Shown here: one piece after another, positions 1-12,430 of the stretch
Layout of the letters: each line of letters begins with the position of its first letter
Position numbering within the stretch: position 1 is the first letter of the stretch
Assembly: GCA_964057225.1 (NCBI GenBank)
Contig: CAXKVF010000084.1
Coordinates: forward strand, 124,001 to 188,000
Source of the DNA: Auanema rhodensis
Lineage: Eukaryota; Nematoda; Chromadorea; Rhabditida; Rhabditidae
Reading direction: 5' to 3'
DNA: 64,000 bases
Position numbers and translations under genes: made by a program
The notes under the pieces: model-generated
What the model was told of the DNA's origin: nothing
The model's input: the letters and a program-made list of their open reading frames with translations, nothing else
Databases searched by the model: none

Positions 1-176
1 TCAATAAAAATTTGTTTTTAGACTAATATGGACATGGGGAATCTAATTTTGAAAACCGCATCTCTTTATCTTTCACGTGAAGCGAGTTACATACCAAGTG
101 CCCATCACGTGTACATTTAATTAGCATAAATTAAAGTTCACGTAAATTTCAAAGTCATGGTTACCATGCACCAATA
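1..176. repeat. first monomer with A102C variant
   Basis: This unit carries GTGCCC instead of GTGCAC (A102C) and is followed by a G37A monomer. I saw the same ordered pair only at 7503-7854, which makes this a landmark for a long-range duplication. The substitution removes the ApaLI-type site. Confidence 0.85.
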
Positions 177-226
177 TCAATAAAAATTTGTTTTTAGACT
201 AATATGGACATGAGGAATCTAATTTT

Positions 227-336
227 GAAAACCGCATCTCTTTATCTTTCACGTGAAGTGAGTTACATACCAAGTGCACATGAAAACCGCATCTCTTTAT
301 CTTTCACGTGAAGCGAGTTACATACCAAGTGCACAT
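227..336. repeat. 55-bp internal tandem duplication (first instance)
   Basis: Monomer positions 51-105 are present twice (227-281 and 282-336), so the unit at 177 is 231 bp long. The first half carries C83T (AAGTGAG) and the second the usual AAGCGAG. The duplication adds an extra TTCACGTGAA palindrome and an extra GTGCAC. It reappears 1815 bp later with the same C83T difference, so the two instances share one origin. Confidence 0.95.
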
Positions 337-587
337 TACGTGTACATTTAATTAGCATAAATTAAAGTTCACGTAAAATTCAAAGTCATGGTTACCATGC
401 ACCAATATCAATAAAAATTTGTTTTTAGACTAATATGGACATGGGGAATCTAATTTTGAAAACCGCATCTCTTTATCTTTTACGTGAAGCGAGTTACATA
501 CCAAGTGCACATCACGTGTACATTTAATTAGCATAAATTAAAGTTCACGTAAATTTCAAAGTCATGGTTACCATGCACCAATATCAA

Positions 588-603
588 TAAAAATTTGTTT
601 TTA
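588..603. other. A-tract/T-tract dyad of the monomer (positions 5-20)
   Basis: TAAAAA and TTTTTA form perfect 6-bp inverted arms around a TTTG loop. It recurs in almost every monomer and is altered by the A6T, A7C and T18G variants and by the -1 A-tract changes. Phased A-tracts bend DNA and are common in satellites; a structural role here is inference. Confidence 0.7.
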
Positions 604-654
604 GACTAATATGGACATGGGGAATCTAATTTTGAAAACCGCATCTCTTTATCT

Positions 655-664
655 TTCACGTGAA
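655..664. other. perfect 10-bp palindrome TTCACGTGAA (ACGT box 1)
   Basis: This is positions 72-81 of the monomer and contains a CACGTG core (G-box/E-box type). It is the first of three related boxes per monomer. The core is almost never mutated; exceptions seen are C74T near 481 and 27302, and C76T near 63560. CACGTG is bound by bHLH or bZIP factors in many eukaryotes, but nothing here shows promoter function. Confidence 0.8.
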
Positions 665-686
665 GCGAGTTACATACCAAGTGCAC

Positions 687-696
687 ATCACGTGTA
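687..696. other. ACGT box 2 (ATCACGTGTA)
   Basis: This is positions 104-113, 32 bp after box 1, again with a CACGTG core. The recurrent C106T variant (CATTACGTG) removes the hexamer core in many A7C-type monomers of 936-3631 and 12783-24575 while leaving ACGTG intact. Confidence 0.75.
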
Positions 697-698
697 CA

Positions 699-718
699 TT
701 TAATTAGCATAAATTAAA
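699..718. other. AT-rich dyad, 7-bp arms and 6-nt loop
   Basis: The arms TTTAATT and AATTAAA (positions 116-122 and 129-135) flank AGCATA. The A128T variant lengthens the arms to 8 bp with a 4-nt loop, and T116G or T122C shortens or breaks them. It could form a small cruciform or hairpin. Confidence 0.75.
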
Positions 719-719
719 G

Positions 720-729
720 TTCACGTAAA
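720..729. other. ACGT box 3 (TTCACGTAAA)
   Basis: This is positions 137-146, 33 bp after box 2. It matches box 1 at 9 of 10 positions (TTCACGTGAA versus TTCACGTAAA). Together the three boxes suggest an internal spacing of about 32-33 bp, or three helical turns. Confidence 0.7.
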
Positions 730-738
730 TTTCAAAGT

Positions 739-751
739 CATGGTTACCATG
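739..751. other. dyad CATGGTTACCATG with 1-nt centre
   Basis: The perfect 6-bp arms CATGGT and ACCATG sit around a single T (positions 156-168). The recurrent A157G and T158C variants break the left arm, and they define the monomer lineages of 23848-27558, 30024-37418 and 42169-48510. Confidence 0.75.
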
Positions 752-2028
752 CACCAATATCAATAAAAATTCGTTTTTAGACTAATATGGACATGGGGAA
801 TCTAATTTTGAAAACCGTATCTCTTTATCTTTCACGTGAAGCGAGTTACATACCAAGTGCACATCACGTGTACATTTAATTAGCATAAATTAAAGTTCAC
901 GTAAATTTCAAAGTCATGGTTACCATGAACCAATATCAATACAAATTTGTTTTTAGACTAATATGGACATGGGGAATCTAATTTTGAAAACCGCATCTCT
1001 TTATCTTTCACGTGAAGCGAGTTACATACCAAGTGCACATTACGTGTACATTTAATTAGCATAAATTAAAGTTCACGTAAAATTCAAAGTCATGGTTACC
1101 ATGCACCAATATCAATAAAAATTTGTTTTTAGACTAATATGGACATGGGGAATCTAATTTTGAAAACCGCATCTCTTTATCTTTCACGTGAAGCGAGTTA
1201 CATACCAAGTGCACATCACGTGTACATTTAATTAGCATAAATTAAAGTTCACGTAAATTTCAAAGTCATGGTTACCATGCACCAATATCAATAAAAATTT
1301 GTTTTTAGACTAATATGGACATGGGGAATCTAATTTTGAAAACCGCATCTCTTTATCTTTCACGTGAAGCGAGTTACATACCAAGTGCACATCACGTGTA
1401 CATTTAATTAGCATAAATTAAAGTTCACGTAAATTTCAAAGTCATGGTTACCATGAACCAATATCAATACAAATTTGTTTTTAGACTAATATGGACATGG
1501 GGAATCTAATTTTGAAAACCGCATCTCTTTATCTTTCACGTGAAGCGAGTTACATACCAAGTGCACATTACGTGTACATTTAATTAGCATAAATTAAAGT
1601 TCACGTAAAATTCAAAGTCATGGTTACCATGCACCAATATCAATAAAAATTTGTTTTTAGACTAATATGGACATGGGGAATCTAATTTTGAAAACCGCAT
1701 CTCTTTATCTTTCACGTGAAGCGAGTTACATACCAAGTGCACATTACGTGTACATTTAATTAGCATAAATTAAAGTTCACGTAAAATTCAAAGTCATGGT
1801 TACCATAAACCAATATCAATAAAAATTTGTTTTTAGACTAATATGGACATGGGGAATCTAATTTTGAAAACCGCATCTCTTTATCTTTCACGTGAAGCGA
1901 GTTACATACCAAGTGCACATCACGTGTACATTTAATTAGCATAAATTAAAGTTCACGTAAATTTCAAAGTCATGGTTACCATGAAGCAATATCAATAAAA
2001 ATTTGTTTTTAGACTAATATGGACATGG

Positions 2029-3843
2029 GGAATCTAATTTTGAAAACCGCATCTCTTTATCTTTCACGTGAAGTGAGTTACATACCAAGTGCACATGAAA
2101 ACCGCATCTCTTTATCTTTCACGTGAAGCGAGTTACATACCAAGTGCACATTACGTGTACATTTAATTAGCATAAATTAAAGTTCACGTAAAATTCAAAG
2201 TCATGGTTACCATGCACCAATATCAATAAAAATTTGTTTTTAGACTAATATGGACATGGGGAATCTAATTTTGAAAACCGCATCTCTTTATCTTTCACGT
2301 GAAGCGAGTTACATACCAAGTGCACATCACGTGTACATTTAATTAGCATAAATTAAAGTTCACGTAAATTTCAAAGTCATGGTTACCATGCACCAATATC
2401 AATAAAAATTTGTTTTTAGACTAATATGGACATGGGGAATCTAATTTTGAAAACCGCATCTCTTTATCTTTCACGTGAAGCGAGTTACATACCAAGTGCA
2501 CATCACGTGTACATTTAATTAGCATAAATTAAAGTTCACGTAAATTTCAAAGTCATGGTTACCATGCACCAATATCAATAAAAATTCGTTTTTAGACTAA
2601 TATGGACATGGGGAATCTAATTTTGAAAACCGTATCTCTTTATCTTTCACGTGAAGCGAGTTACATACCAAGTGCACATCACGTGTACATTTAATTAGCA
2701 TAAATTAAAGTTCACGTAAATTTCAAAGTCATGGTTACCATGAACCAATATCAATACAAATTTGTTTTTAGACTAATATGGACATGGGGAATCTAATTTT
2801 GAAAACCGCATCTCTTTATCTTTCACGTGAAGCGAGTTACATACCAAGTGCACATTACGTGTACATTTAATTAGCATAAATTAAAGTTCACGTAAAATTC
2901 AAAGTCATGGTTACCATGCACCAATATCAATAAAAATTTGTTTTTAGACTAATATGGACATGGGGAATCTAATTTTGAAAACCGCATCTCTTTATCTTTC
3001 ACGTGAAGCGAGTTACATACCAAGTGCACATCACGTGTACATTTAATTAGCATAAATTAAAGTTCACGTAAATTTCAAAGTCATGGTTACCATGCACCAA
3101 TATCAATAAAAATTTGTTTTTAGACTAATATGGACATGGGGAATCTAATTTTGAAAACCGCATCTCTTTATCTTTCACGTGAAGCGAGTTACATACCAAG
3201 TGCACATCACGTGTACATTTAATTAGCATAAATTAAAGTTCACGTAAATTTCAAAGTCATGGTTACCATGAACCAATATCAATACAAATTTGTTTTTAGA
3301 CTAATATGGACATGGGGAATCTAATTTTGAAAACCGCATCTCTTTATCTTTCACGTGAAGCGAGTTACATACCAAGTGCACATTACGTGTACATTTAATT
3401 AGCATAAATTAAAGTTCACGTAAAATTCAAAGTCATGGTTACCATGCACCAATATCAATAAAAATTTGTTTTTAGACTAATATGGACATGGGGAATCTAA
3501 TTTTGAAAACCGCATCTCTTTATCTTTCACGTGAAGCGAGTTACATACCAAGTGCACATTACGTGTACATTTAATTAGCATAAATTAAAGTTCACGTAAA
3601 ATTCAAAGTCATGGTTACCATAAACCAATATCAATAAAAATTTGTTTTTAGACTAATATGGACATGGGGAATCTAATTTTGAAAACCGCATCTCTTTATC
3701 TTTCACGTGAAGCGAGTTACATACCAAGTGCACATCACGTGTACATTTAATTAGCATAAATTAAAGTTCACGTAAATTTCAAAGTCATGGTTACCATGAA
3801 GCAATATCAATAAAAATTTGTTTTTAGACTAATATGGACATGG
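2029..3843. repeat. 1815-bp higher-order unit, copy 2
   Basis: This is a tandem copy of 214-2028. Markers recur at 2575 (T13C, C59T), 2751 and 3279 (A7C, C106T, T147A), 3455, and 3631 (ATAAACC junction). A difference I saw by eye is C74T in the monomer at 408 but not at 2223. The monomer at 1992 is chimeric: its 5' part (AAG junction, no G37A) matches the unit at 3807, and its 3' part, with the 55-bp duplication, matches the unit at 177. This is what in-register unequal crossing over produces. Confidence 0.88.
2042..2151. repeat. 55-bp internal tandem duplication (second instance)
   Basis: The same duplication of positions 51-105 lies at 2042-2096 and 2097-2151 in the 231-bp monomer starting at 1992. 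Again only the first half has C83T. It is a copy of 227-336 made by the 1815-bp duplication, not an independent event. Confidence 0.95.
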
Positions 3844-5918
3844 GGAATCTAATTTTGAAAACCGCATCTCTTTATCTTTCACGTGAAGCGAGTTACATAC
3901 CAAGTGCACATCACGTGTACATTTAATTAGCATAAATTAAAGTTCACGTAAATTTCAAAGTCATGGTTACCATGAACCAATATCAATAAAAATTTGTTTT
4001 TAGACTAATATGGACATGGGGAATCTAATTTTGAAAACCGCATCTCTTTATCTTTCACGTGAAGCGAGTTACATACCAAGGGCACATCACGTGTACATTT
4101 AATTAGCATAAATTAAAGTTCACGTAAATTTCAAAGTCATGGTTACCATGCACCAATATCAATAAAAATTTGTTTTTAGACTAATATGGACATGGGGAAT
4201 CTAATTTTGAAAACCGCATCTCTTTATCTTTCACGTGAAGCGAGTTACATACCAAGTGCACATCACGTGTACATTTAATTAGCATAAATTAAAGTTCACG
4301 TAAATTTCAAAGTCATGGTTACCATGAACCAATATCAATAAAAATTTGTTTTTAGACTAATATGGACATGGGGAATCTAATTTTGAAAACCGCATCTCTT
4401 TATCTTTCACGTGAAGCGAGTTACATACCAAGTGCACATCACGTGTACATTTAATTAGCATAAATTAAAGTTCACGTAAATTTCAAAGTCATGGTTACCA
4501 TGAAGCAATATCAATAAAAATTTGTTTTTAGACTAATATGGACATGGGGAATCTAATTTTGAAAACCGCATCTCTTTATCTTTCACGTGAAGCGAGTTAC
4601 ATACCAAGTGCACATCACGTGTACATTTAATTAGCATAAATTAAAGTTCACGTAAATTTCAAAGTCATGGTTACCATGAACCAATATCAATAAAAATTTG
4701 TTTTTAGACTAATATGGACATGGGGAATCTAATTTTGAAAACCGCATCTCTTTATCTTTCACGTGAAGCGAGTTACATACCAAGTGCACATCACGTGTAC
4801 ATTTAATTAGCATAAATTAAAGTTCACGTAAATTTCAAAGTCATGGTTACCATGCACCAATATCAATAAAAATTTGTTTTTAGACTAATATGGACATGGG
4901 GAATCTAATTGTGAAAACCGCATCTCTTTATCTTTCACGTGAAGCGAGTTACATACCTAGTGCACATCACGTGTACATTTAATTAGCATAAATTAAAGTT
5001 CACGTTAATTTCAAAGTCATGGTTACCATGAAGCAATATCAATAAAAATTTGTTTTTAGACTAATATGGACATGGGGAATCTAATTTTGAAAACCGCATC
5101 TCTTTATCTTTCAAGTGAAGCGAGTTACATACCAAGTGCACATCACGTGTACATTTAATTAGCATAAATTAAAGTTCACGTAAATTTCAAAGTCATGGTT
5201 ACCATGAACCAATATCAATAAAAATTTGTTTTTAGACTAATATGGACATGGGGAATCTAATTTTGAAAACCGCATCTCTTTATCTTTCACGTGAAGCGAG
5301 TTACATACCAAGTGCACATCACGTGTACATTTAATTAGCATAAATTAAAGTTCACGTAAATTTCAAAGTCATGGTTACCATGCACCAATATCAATAAAAA
5401 TTTGTTTTTAGACTAATATGGACATGGGGAATCTAATTTTGAAAACCGCATCTCTTTATCTTTCACGTGAAGCGAGTTACATACCAAGTGCACATCACGT
5501 GTACATTTAATTAGCGTAAATTAAAGTTCACGTAAATTTCAAAGTCATGGTTACCATGAACCAAAATCAATAAAAATTTGTTTTTAGACTAATATGGACA
5601 TGGGGAATCTAATTTTGAAAACCGCATCTCTTTATCTTTCACGTGAAGCGAGTTACATACCAAGTGCACATCACGTGTACATTTAATTAGCATAAATTAA
5701 AGTTCACGTAAATTTCAAAGTCATGGTTACCATGAAGCAATATCAATAAAAATTTGTTTTTAGACTAATATGGACATGGGGAATCTAATTTTGAAAACCG
5801 CATCTCTTTATCTTTCACGTGAAGCGAGTTACATACCAAGTGCACATCACGTGTACATTTAATTAGCATAAATTAAAGTTCACGTAAATTTCAAAGTCAT
5901 GGTTACCATGAAGCAATA

Positions 5919-6974
5919 TCAATAAAATTTTGTTTTTAGACTAATATGGACATGGAGATTCTAATTTTGAAAACCGCATCTCTTTATCTTGCACGTGAAG
6001 CGAGTTACATACCAAGTGCACATCACGTGTACATTTAATTAGCATAAATTAAAGTTCACGTAAATTTCAAAGTCATGGTTACCATGAACCAATATCAATA
6101 AAAATTTGTTTTTAGACTAATATGGACATGTGGAATCTAATTTTGAAAACCGCATCTCTTTATCTTTCACGTGAAGCGAGTTACATACCAAGTGCACATC
6201 ACGTGTACATTTAATTAGCATAAATTAAAGTTCACGTAAATTTCAAAGTCATGGTTACCATGCACCAATATCAATAAAAATTTGTTTTTAGACTAATATG
6301 GACATGGGGAATCTAATTTTGAAAACCGCATCTCTTTATCTTTCACGTGAAGCGAGTTACATACCAAGTGCACATCACGTGTACATTTAATTAGCATAAA
6401 TTAAAGTTCACGTAAATTTCAAAGTCATGGTTACCATGAAGCAATATCAATAAAATTTTGTTTTTAGACTAATATGGACATGGAGATTCTAATTTTGAAA
6501 ACCGCATCTCTTTATCTTGCACGTGAAGCGAGTTACATACCAAGTGCACATCACGTGTACATTTAATTAGCATAAATTAAAGTTCACGTAAATTTCAAAG
6601 TCATGGTTACCATGAACCAATATCAATAAAAATTTGTTTTTAGACTAATATGGACATGTGGAATCTAATTTTGAAAACCGCATCTCTTTATCTTTCACGT
6701 GAAGCGAGTTACATACCAAGTGCACATCACGTGTACATTTAATTAGCATAAATTAAAGTTCACGTAAATTTCAAAGTCATGGTTACCATGCACCAATATC
6801 AATAAAAATTTGTTTTTAGACTAATATGGACATGGGGAATCTAATTGTGAAAACCGCATCTCTTTATCTTTCACGTGAAGCGAGTTACATACCAAGTGCA
6901 CATCACGTGTACATTTAATTAGCATAAATTAAAGTTCACGTAAATTTCAAAGTCATGGTTACCATGAACCAATA
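5919..6974. repeat. 528-bp trimer in two tandem copies
   Basis: The monomer at 5919 shows a distinctive combination (AAAATTTTG, GGAGATTCT and CTTGCACG) that recurs exactly at 6447. The following units at 6095 and 6623 both have G37T (CATGTGG). The spacing is 528 bp, or three monomers. The shared set of rare changes makes recent local duplication very likely. The trimer order is AAG, AAC, CAC. Confidence 0.9.
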
Positions 6975-7502
6975 TCAATAAAAATTTGTTTTTAGACTAA
7001 TATGGACATGGGGAATCTAATTTTGAAAACCGCATCTCTTTTTCTTTCACGTGAAGCGAGTTACATACCAAGTGCACATCACGTGTACATTTAATTAGCA
7101 TAAATTAAAGTTCACGTAAATTTCAAAGTCATGGTTACCATGAAGCAATATCAATAAAAATTTGTTTTTAGACTAATATGGACATGGGGAATCTAATTTT
7201 GAAAACCGCATCTCTTTATCTTTCACGTGAAGCGAGTTACATACCAAGTGCACATCACGTGTACATTTAATTAGCATAAATTAAAGTTCACGTAAATTTC
7301 AAAGTCATGGTTACCATGAACCAATATCAATAAAAATTTGTTTTTAGACTAATATGGACATGGGGAATCTAATTTTGAAAACCGCATCTCTTTATCTTTC
7401 ACGTGAAGCGAGTTACATACCAAGTGCACATCACGTGTACATTTAATTAGCATAAATTAAAGTTCACGTAAATTTCAAAGTCATGGTTACCATGCACCAA
7501 TA

Positions 7503-8382
7503 TCAATAAAAATTTGTTTTTAGACTAATATGGACATGGGGAATCTAATTTTGAAAACCGCATCTCTTTATCTTTCACGTGAAGCGAGTTACATACCAAG
7601 TGCCCATCACGTGTACATTTAATTAGCATAAATTAAAGTTCACGTAAATTTCAAAGTCATGGTTACCATGCACCAATATCAATAAAAATTTGTTTTTAGA
7701 CTAATATGGACATGAGGAATCTAATTTTGAAAACCGCATCTCTTTATCTTTCACGTGAAGCGAGTTACATACCAAGTGCACATCACGTGTACATTTAATT
7801 AGCATAAATTAAAGTTCACGTAAATTTCAAAGTCATGGTTACCATGAAGCAATATCAATAAAAATTTGTTTTTAGACTAATATGGACATGGGGAATCTAA
7901 TTTTGAAAACCGCATCTCTTTATCTTTCACGTGAAGCGAGTTACATACCAAGTGCACATCACGTGTACATTTAATTAGCATAAATTAAAGTTCACGTAAA
8001 TTTCAAAGTCATGGTTACCATGAACCAATATCAATAAAAATTTGTTTTTAGACTAATATGGACATGGGGAATCTAATTTTGAAAACCGCATCTCTTTATC
8101 TTTCACGTGAAGCGAGTTACATACCAAGTGCACATCACGTGTACATTTAATTAGCATAAATTAAAGTTCACGTAAATTTCAAAGTCATGGTTACCATGCA
8201 CCAATATCAATAAAAATTTGTTTTTAGACTAATATGGACATGAGGAATCTAATTTTGAAAACCGCATCTCTTTATCTTTCACGTGAAGCGAGTTACATAC
8301 CAAGTGCACATCACGTGTACATTTAATTAGCATAAATTAAAGTTCACGTAAATTTCAAAGTCATGGTTACCATGAAGCAATA
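7503..8382. repeat. landmark pair (A102C then G37A) and trimer copies
   Basis: The monomer at 7503 has A102C and the next at 7679 has G37A, matching the first two monomers of the window in order. The G37A monomer recurs at 8207, 528 bp on, with the same AAG and AAC neighbours, so a trimer duplication is nested here. Confidence 0.8.
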
Positions 8383-11300
8383 TCAATAAAAATTTGTTTT
8401 TAGACTAATATGGACATGGGGAATCTAATTTTGAAAACCGCATCTCTTTATCTTTCACGTGAAGCGAGTTACATACCAAGTGCACATCACGTGTACATTT
8501 AATTAGCATAAATTAAAGTTCACGTAAATTTCAAAGTCATGGTTACCATGAACCAATATCAATAAAAATTTGTTTTTAGACTAATATGGACATGGGGAAT
8601 CTAATTTTGAAAACCGCATCTCTTTATCTTTCACGTGAAGCGAGTTACATACCAAGTGCACATCACGTGTACATTTAATTAGCATAAATTAAAGTTCACG
8701 TAAATTTCAAAGTCATGGTTACCATGCACCAATATCAATAAAAATTTGTTTTTAGACTAATATGGACATGGGGAATCTAATTTTGAAAACCGCATCTCTT
8801 TATCTTTCACGTGAAGCGAGTTACATACCAAGTGCACATCACGTGTACATTTAATTAGCATAAATTAAAGTTCACGTAAATTTCAAAGTCATGGTTACCA
8901 TGAAGCAATATCAATAAAAATTTGTTTTTAGACTAATATGGACATGGGGAATCTAATTTTGAAAACCGCATCTCTTTATCTTTCACGTGAAGGGAGTTAC
9001 ATACCAAGTGCACATCACGTGTACATTTAATTAGCATAAATTAAAGTTCACGTAAATTTCAAAGTCATGGTTACCATGAACCAATATCAATAAAAATTTG
9101 TTTTTAGACTAATATGGACATGGGGAATCTAATTTTGAAAACCGCATCTCTTTATCTTTCACGTGAAGCGAGTTACATACCAAGTGCACATCACGTGTAC
9201 ATTTAATTAGCATAAATTAAAGTTCACGTAAATTTCAAAGTCATGGTTACCATGAACCAATATCAATAAAAATTTGTTTTTAGACTAATATGGACATGGG
9301 GAATCTAATTTTGAAAACCGCATCTCTTTATCTTTCACGTGAAGCGAGTTACATACCAAGTGCACATCACGTGTACATTTAATTAGCATAAATTAAAGTT
9401 CACGTAAATTTCAAAATCATGGTTACCATGCACCAATATCAATAAAAATTTGTTTTTAGACTAATATGGACATGGGGAATCTAATTTTGAAAACCGCATC
9501 TCTTTATCTTTCACGTGAAGCGAGTTACATACCAAGTGCACATCACGTGTACATTTAATTAGCATAAATTAAAGTTCACGTAAATTTCAAAGTCATGGTT
9601 ACCATGCACCAATATCAATAAAAATTTGTTTTTAGACTAATATGGACATGGGGAATCTAATTTTGAAAACCGCATCTCTTTATCTTTCACGTGAAGCGAG
9701 TTACATACCAAGTGCACATCACGTGTACATTTAATTAGCATAAATTAAAGTTCACGTAAATTTCAAAGTCATGGTTACCATGAAGCAATATCAATAAAAA
9801 TTTGTTTTTAGACTAATATGGACATGGGGAATCTAATTTTGAAAACCGCATCTCTTTATCTTTCACGTGAAGGGAGTTACATACCAAGTGCACATCACGT
9901 GTACATTTAATTAGCATAAATTAAAGTTCACGTAAATTTCAAAGTCATGGTTACCATGAAGCAATATCAATAAAAATTTGTTTTTAGACTAATATGGACA
10001 TGGGGAATCTAATTTTGAAAACCGCATCTCTTTATCTTTCACGTGAAGGGAGTTACATACCAAGTGCACATCACGTGTACATTTAATTAGCATAAATTAA
10101 AGTTCACGTAAATTTCAAAGTCATGGTTACCATGAACCAATATCAATAAAAATTTGTTTTTAGACTAATATGGACATGGGGAATCTAATTTTGAAAACCG
10201 CATCTCTTTATCTTTCACGTGAAGCGAGTTACATACCAAGTGCACATTACGTGTACATTTAATTAGCATAAATTAAAGTTCACGTAAATTTCAAAGTCAT
10301 GGTTACCATGCACCAATATCAATAAAAATTTGTTTTTAGACTAATATGGACATGGGGAATCTAATTTTGAAAACCGCATCTCTTTATCTTTCACGTGAAG
10401 CGAGTTACATACCAAGTGCACATCACGTGTACATTTAATTAGCATAAATTAAAGTTCACGTAAATTTCAAAGTCATGGTTACCATGCACCAATATCAATA
10501 AAAATTTGTTTTTAGACTAATATGGACATGGGGAATCTAATTTTGAAAACCGCATCTCTTTATCTTTCACGTGAAGCGAGTTACATACCAAGTGCACATC
10601 ACGTGTACATTTAATTAGCATAAATTAAAGTTCACGTAAATTTCAAAGTCATGGTTACCATGCACCAATATCAATAAAAATTTGTTTTTAGACTAATATG
10701 GACATGGGGGATCTAATTTTGAAAACCGCATCTCTTTATCTTTCACGTGAAGCGAGTTACATACCAAGTGCACATCAAGTGTACATTTAATTAGCATAAA
10801 TTAAAGTTCACGTAAATTTCAAAGTCATGGTTACCATGCACCAATATCAATAAAAATTTGTTTTTAGACTAATATGGACATGGGGAATCTAATTGTGAAA
10901 ACCGCATCTCTTTATCTTTCACGTGAAGCGAGTTACATACCAAGTGCACATCACGTGTACATTTAATTAGCATAAATTGAAGTTCACGTAAATTTCAAAG
11001 TCATGGTTACCATGAACCAATATCAATAAAAATTTGTTTTTAGACTAATATGGACATGGGGAATCTAATTTTGAAAACCGCATCTCTTTATCTTTCACGT
11101 GAAGCGAGTTACTTACCAAGTGCACATCACGTGTACATTTAATTAGCATAAATTAAAGTTCACGTAAATTTCAAAGTCATGGTTACCATGAACCAATATC
11201 AATAAAAATTTGTTTTTAGACTAATATGGACATGGGGAATCTAATTTTGAAAACCGCATCTTTTTATCTTTCACGTGAAGCGAGTTACATACCAAGTGCA

Positions 11301-12430
11301 CATCACGTGTACATTTAATTAGCATAAATTAAAGTTCACGTAAATTTCAAAGTCATGGTTACCATGCACCAATATCAATAAAAATTTGTTTTTAGACTAA
11401 TATGGACATGGGGAATCTAATTTTGAAAACCGCATCTCTTTATTTTTCACGTGAAGCGAGTTACATACCAAGTGCACATCACGTGTACATTTAATTAGCA
11501 TGAATTAAAGTTCACGTAAATTTCAAAGTCATGGTTACCATGCATCAATATCAATAAAAATTTGTTTTTAGACTAATATGGACATGAGGAATCTAATTTT
11601 GAAAACCGCATCTCTTTATCTTTCACGTGAAGCGAGTTACATACCAAGTGCACATCACGTGTACATTTAATTAGCATAAATTAAAGTTCACGTAAATTTC
11701 AAAGTCAAGGTTACCATGAAGCAATATCAATAAAAATTTGTTTTTAGACTAATATGGACATGGGGAATCTAATTTTGAAAACCGCATCTCTTTATCTTTC
11801 ACGTGAAGCGAGTTACATACCAAGTGCACATCACGTGTACATTTAATTAGCATAAATTAAAGTTCACGTAAATTTCAAAGTCATGGTTACCATGAACCAA
11901 TATCAATAAAAATTTGTTTTTAGACTAATATGGACATGGGGAATCTAATTTTGAAAACCGCATCTCTTTATCTTTCACGTGAAGCGAGTTACATACCAAG
12001 TGCACATCACGTGTACATTTAATTAGCATAAATTAAAGTTCACGTAAATTTCAAAGTCATGGTTACCATGTACCAATATCAATAAAAATTTGTTTTTAGA
12101 CTAATATGGACATGGGGAATCTAATTTTGAAAACCGCATCTCTTTATCTTTCACGTGAAGCGAGTTACATACCAAGTGCACATCACGTGTACATTTAATT
12201 AGCATAAATTAAAGTTCACGTAAATTTCAAAGTCATGGTTACCATGAACCAATATCAATAAAAATTTGTTTTTAGACTAATATGGACATGGGGAATCTAA
12301 TTTTGAAAACCGCATCTCTTTATCTTTCACGTGAAGCGAGTTACATACCAAGTGCACATCACGTGTACATTTAATTAGCATAAATTAAAGTTCACGTAAA
12401 TTTCAAAGTCATGGTTACCATGAAGCAATA

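Larger units (their letters stand above)
584..759. repeat. representative consensus-like 176-bp monomer
   Basis: This unit is a good reference copy, with junction CAC and no marker variants. In order it holds an A-tract/T-tract block (positions 1-20), a G-rich patch GACATGGGGAATC (31-43), CCGCATCTC (56-64), the palindrome TTCACGTGAA (72-81), GTGCAC (98-103), a second CACGTG (106-111), an AT-rich dyad (116-135), a third ACGT box (137-146), and the dyad CATGGTTACCATG (156-168). It has five CpG sites, at 57, 76, 83, 108 and 141. Restriction sites implied in nearly every unit are PmlI (CACGTG, twice), ApaLI (GTGCAC) and BstEII (GGTTACC), so digestion of the locus should give a 176-bp ladder. Confidence 0.95.
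214..2028. repeat. 1815-bp higher-order unit, copy 1 (10 monomers + 55 bp)
   Basis: This copy holds ten monomers plus the 55-bp duplication. Marker monomers in order: 584 plain, 760 with T13C and C59T, 936 with A7C/C106T/T147A, 1112 and 1288 plain, 1464 with A7C/C106T/T147A, 1640 with C106T/T147A, and 1816 entered through the odd junction ATAAACC. All recur 1815 bp downstream. The left edge lies inside the monomer at 177, between G37A (213) and the C83T site (259); coordinates are good to about 45 bp. Confidence 0.88.
3807..12430. repeat. trimer-rich domain of AAG/AAC/CAC monomers
   Basis: Forty-nine 176-bp monomers without length change. Junction order is often AAG-AAC-CAC, a 528-bp trimer, for example at 4511-5038, 5039-5566, 6447-6974 and 8383-8910, with irregular insertions and losses of single units. 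Monomers at 8911, 9791 and 9967 carry C83G (AGGGAG), which recurs at 12431, 13135, 13839 and 16303. A7C is absent from this stretch. Scattered private substitutions suggest a somewhat older patch than its flanks. Nothing but satellite is present. Confidence 0.85.

Noticed and set aside
655-696. CACGTG boxes as functional promoters (G-box/E-box)
   Set aside because: They recur in every monomer with no gene, and no downstream reading frame is open. They are reported as sequence features only.
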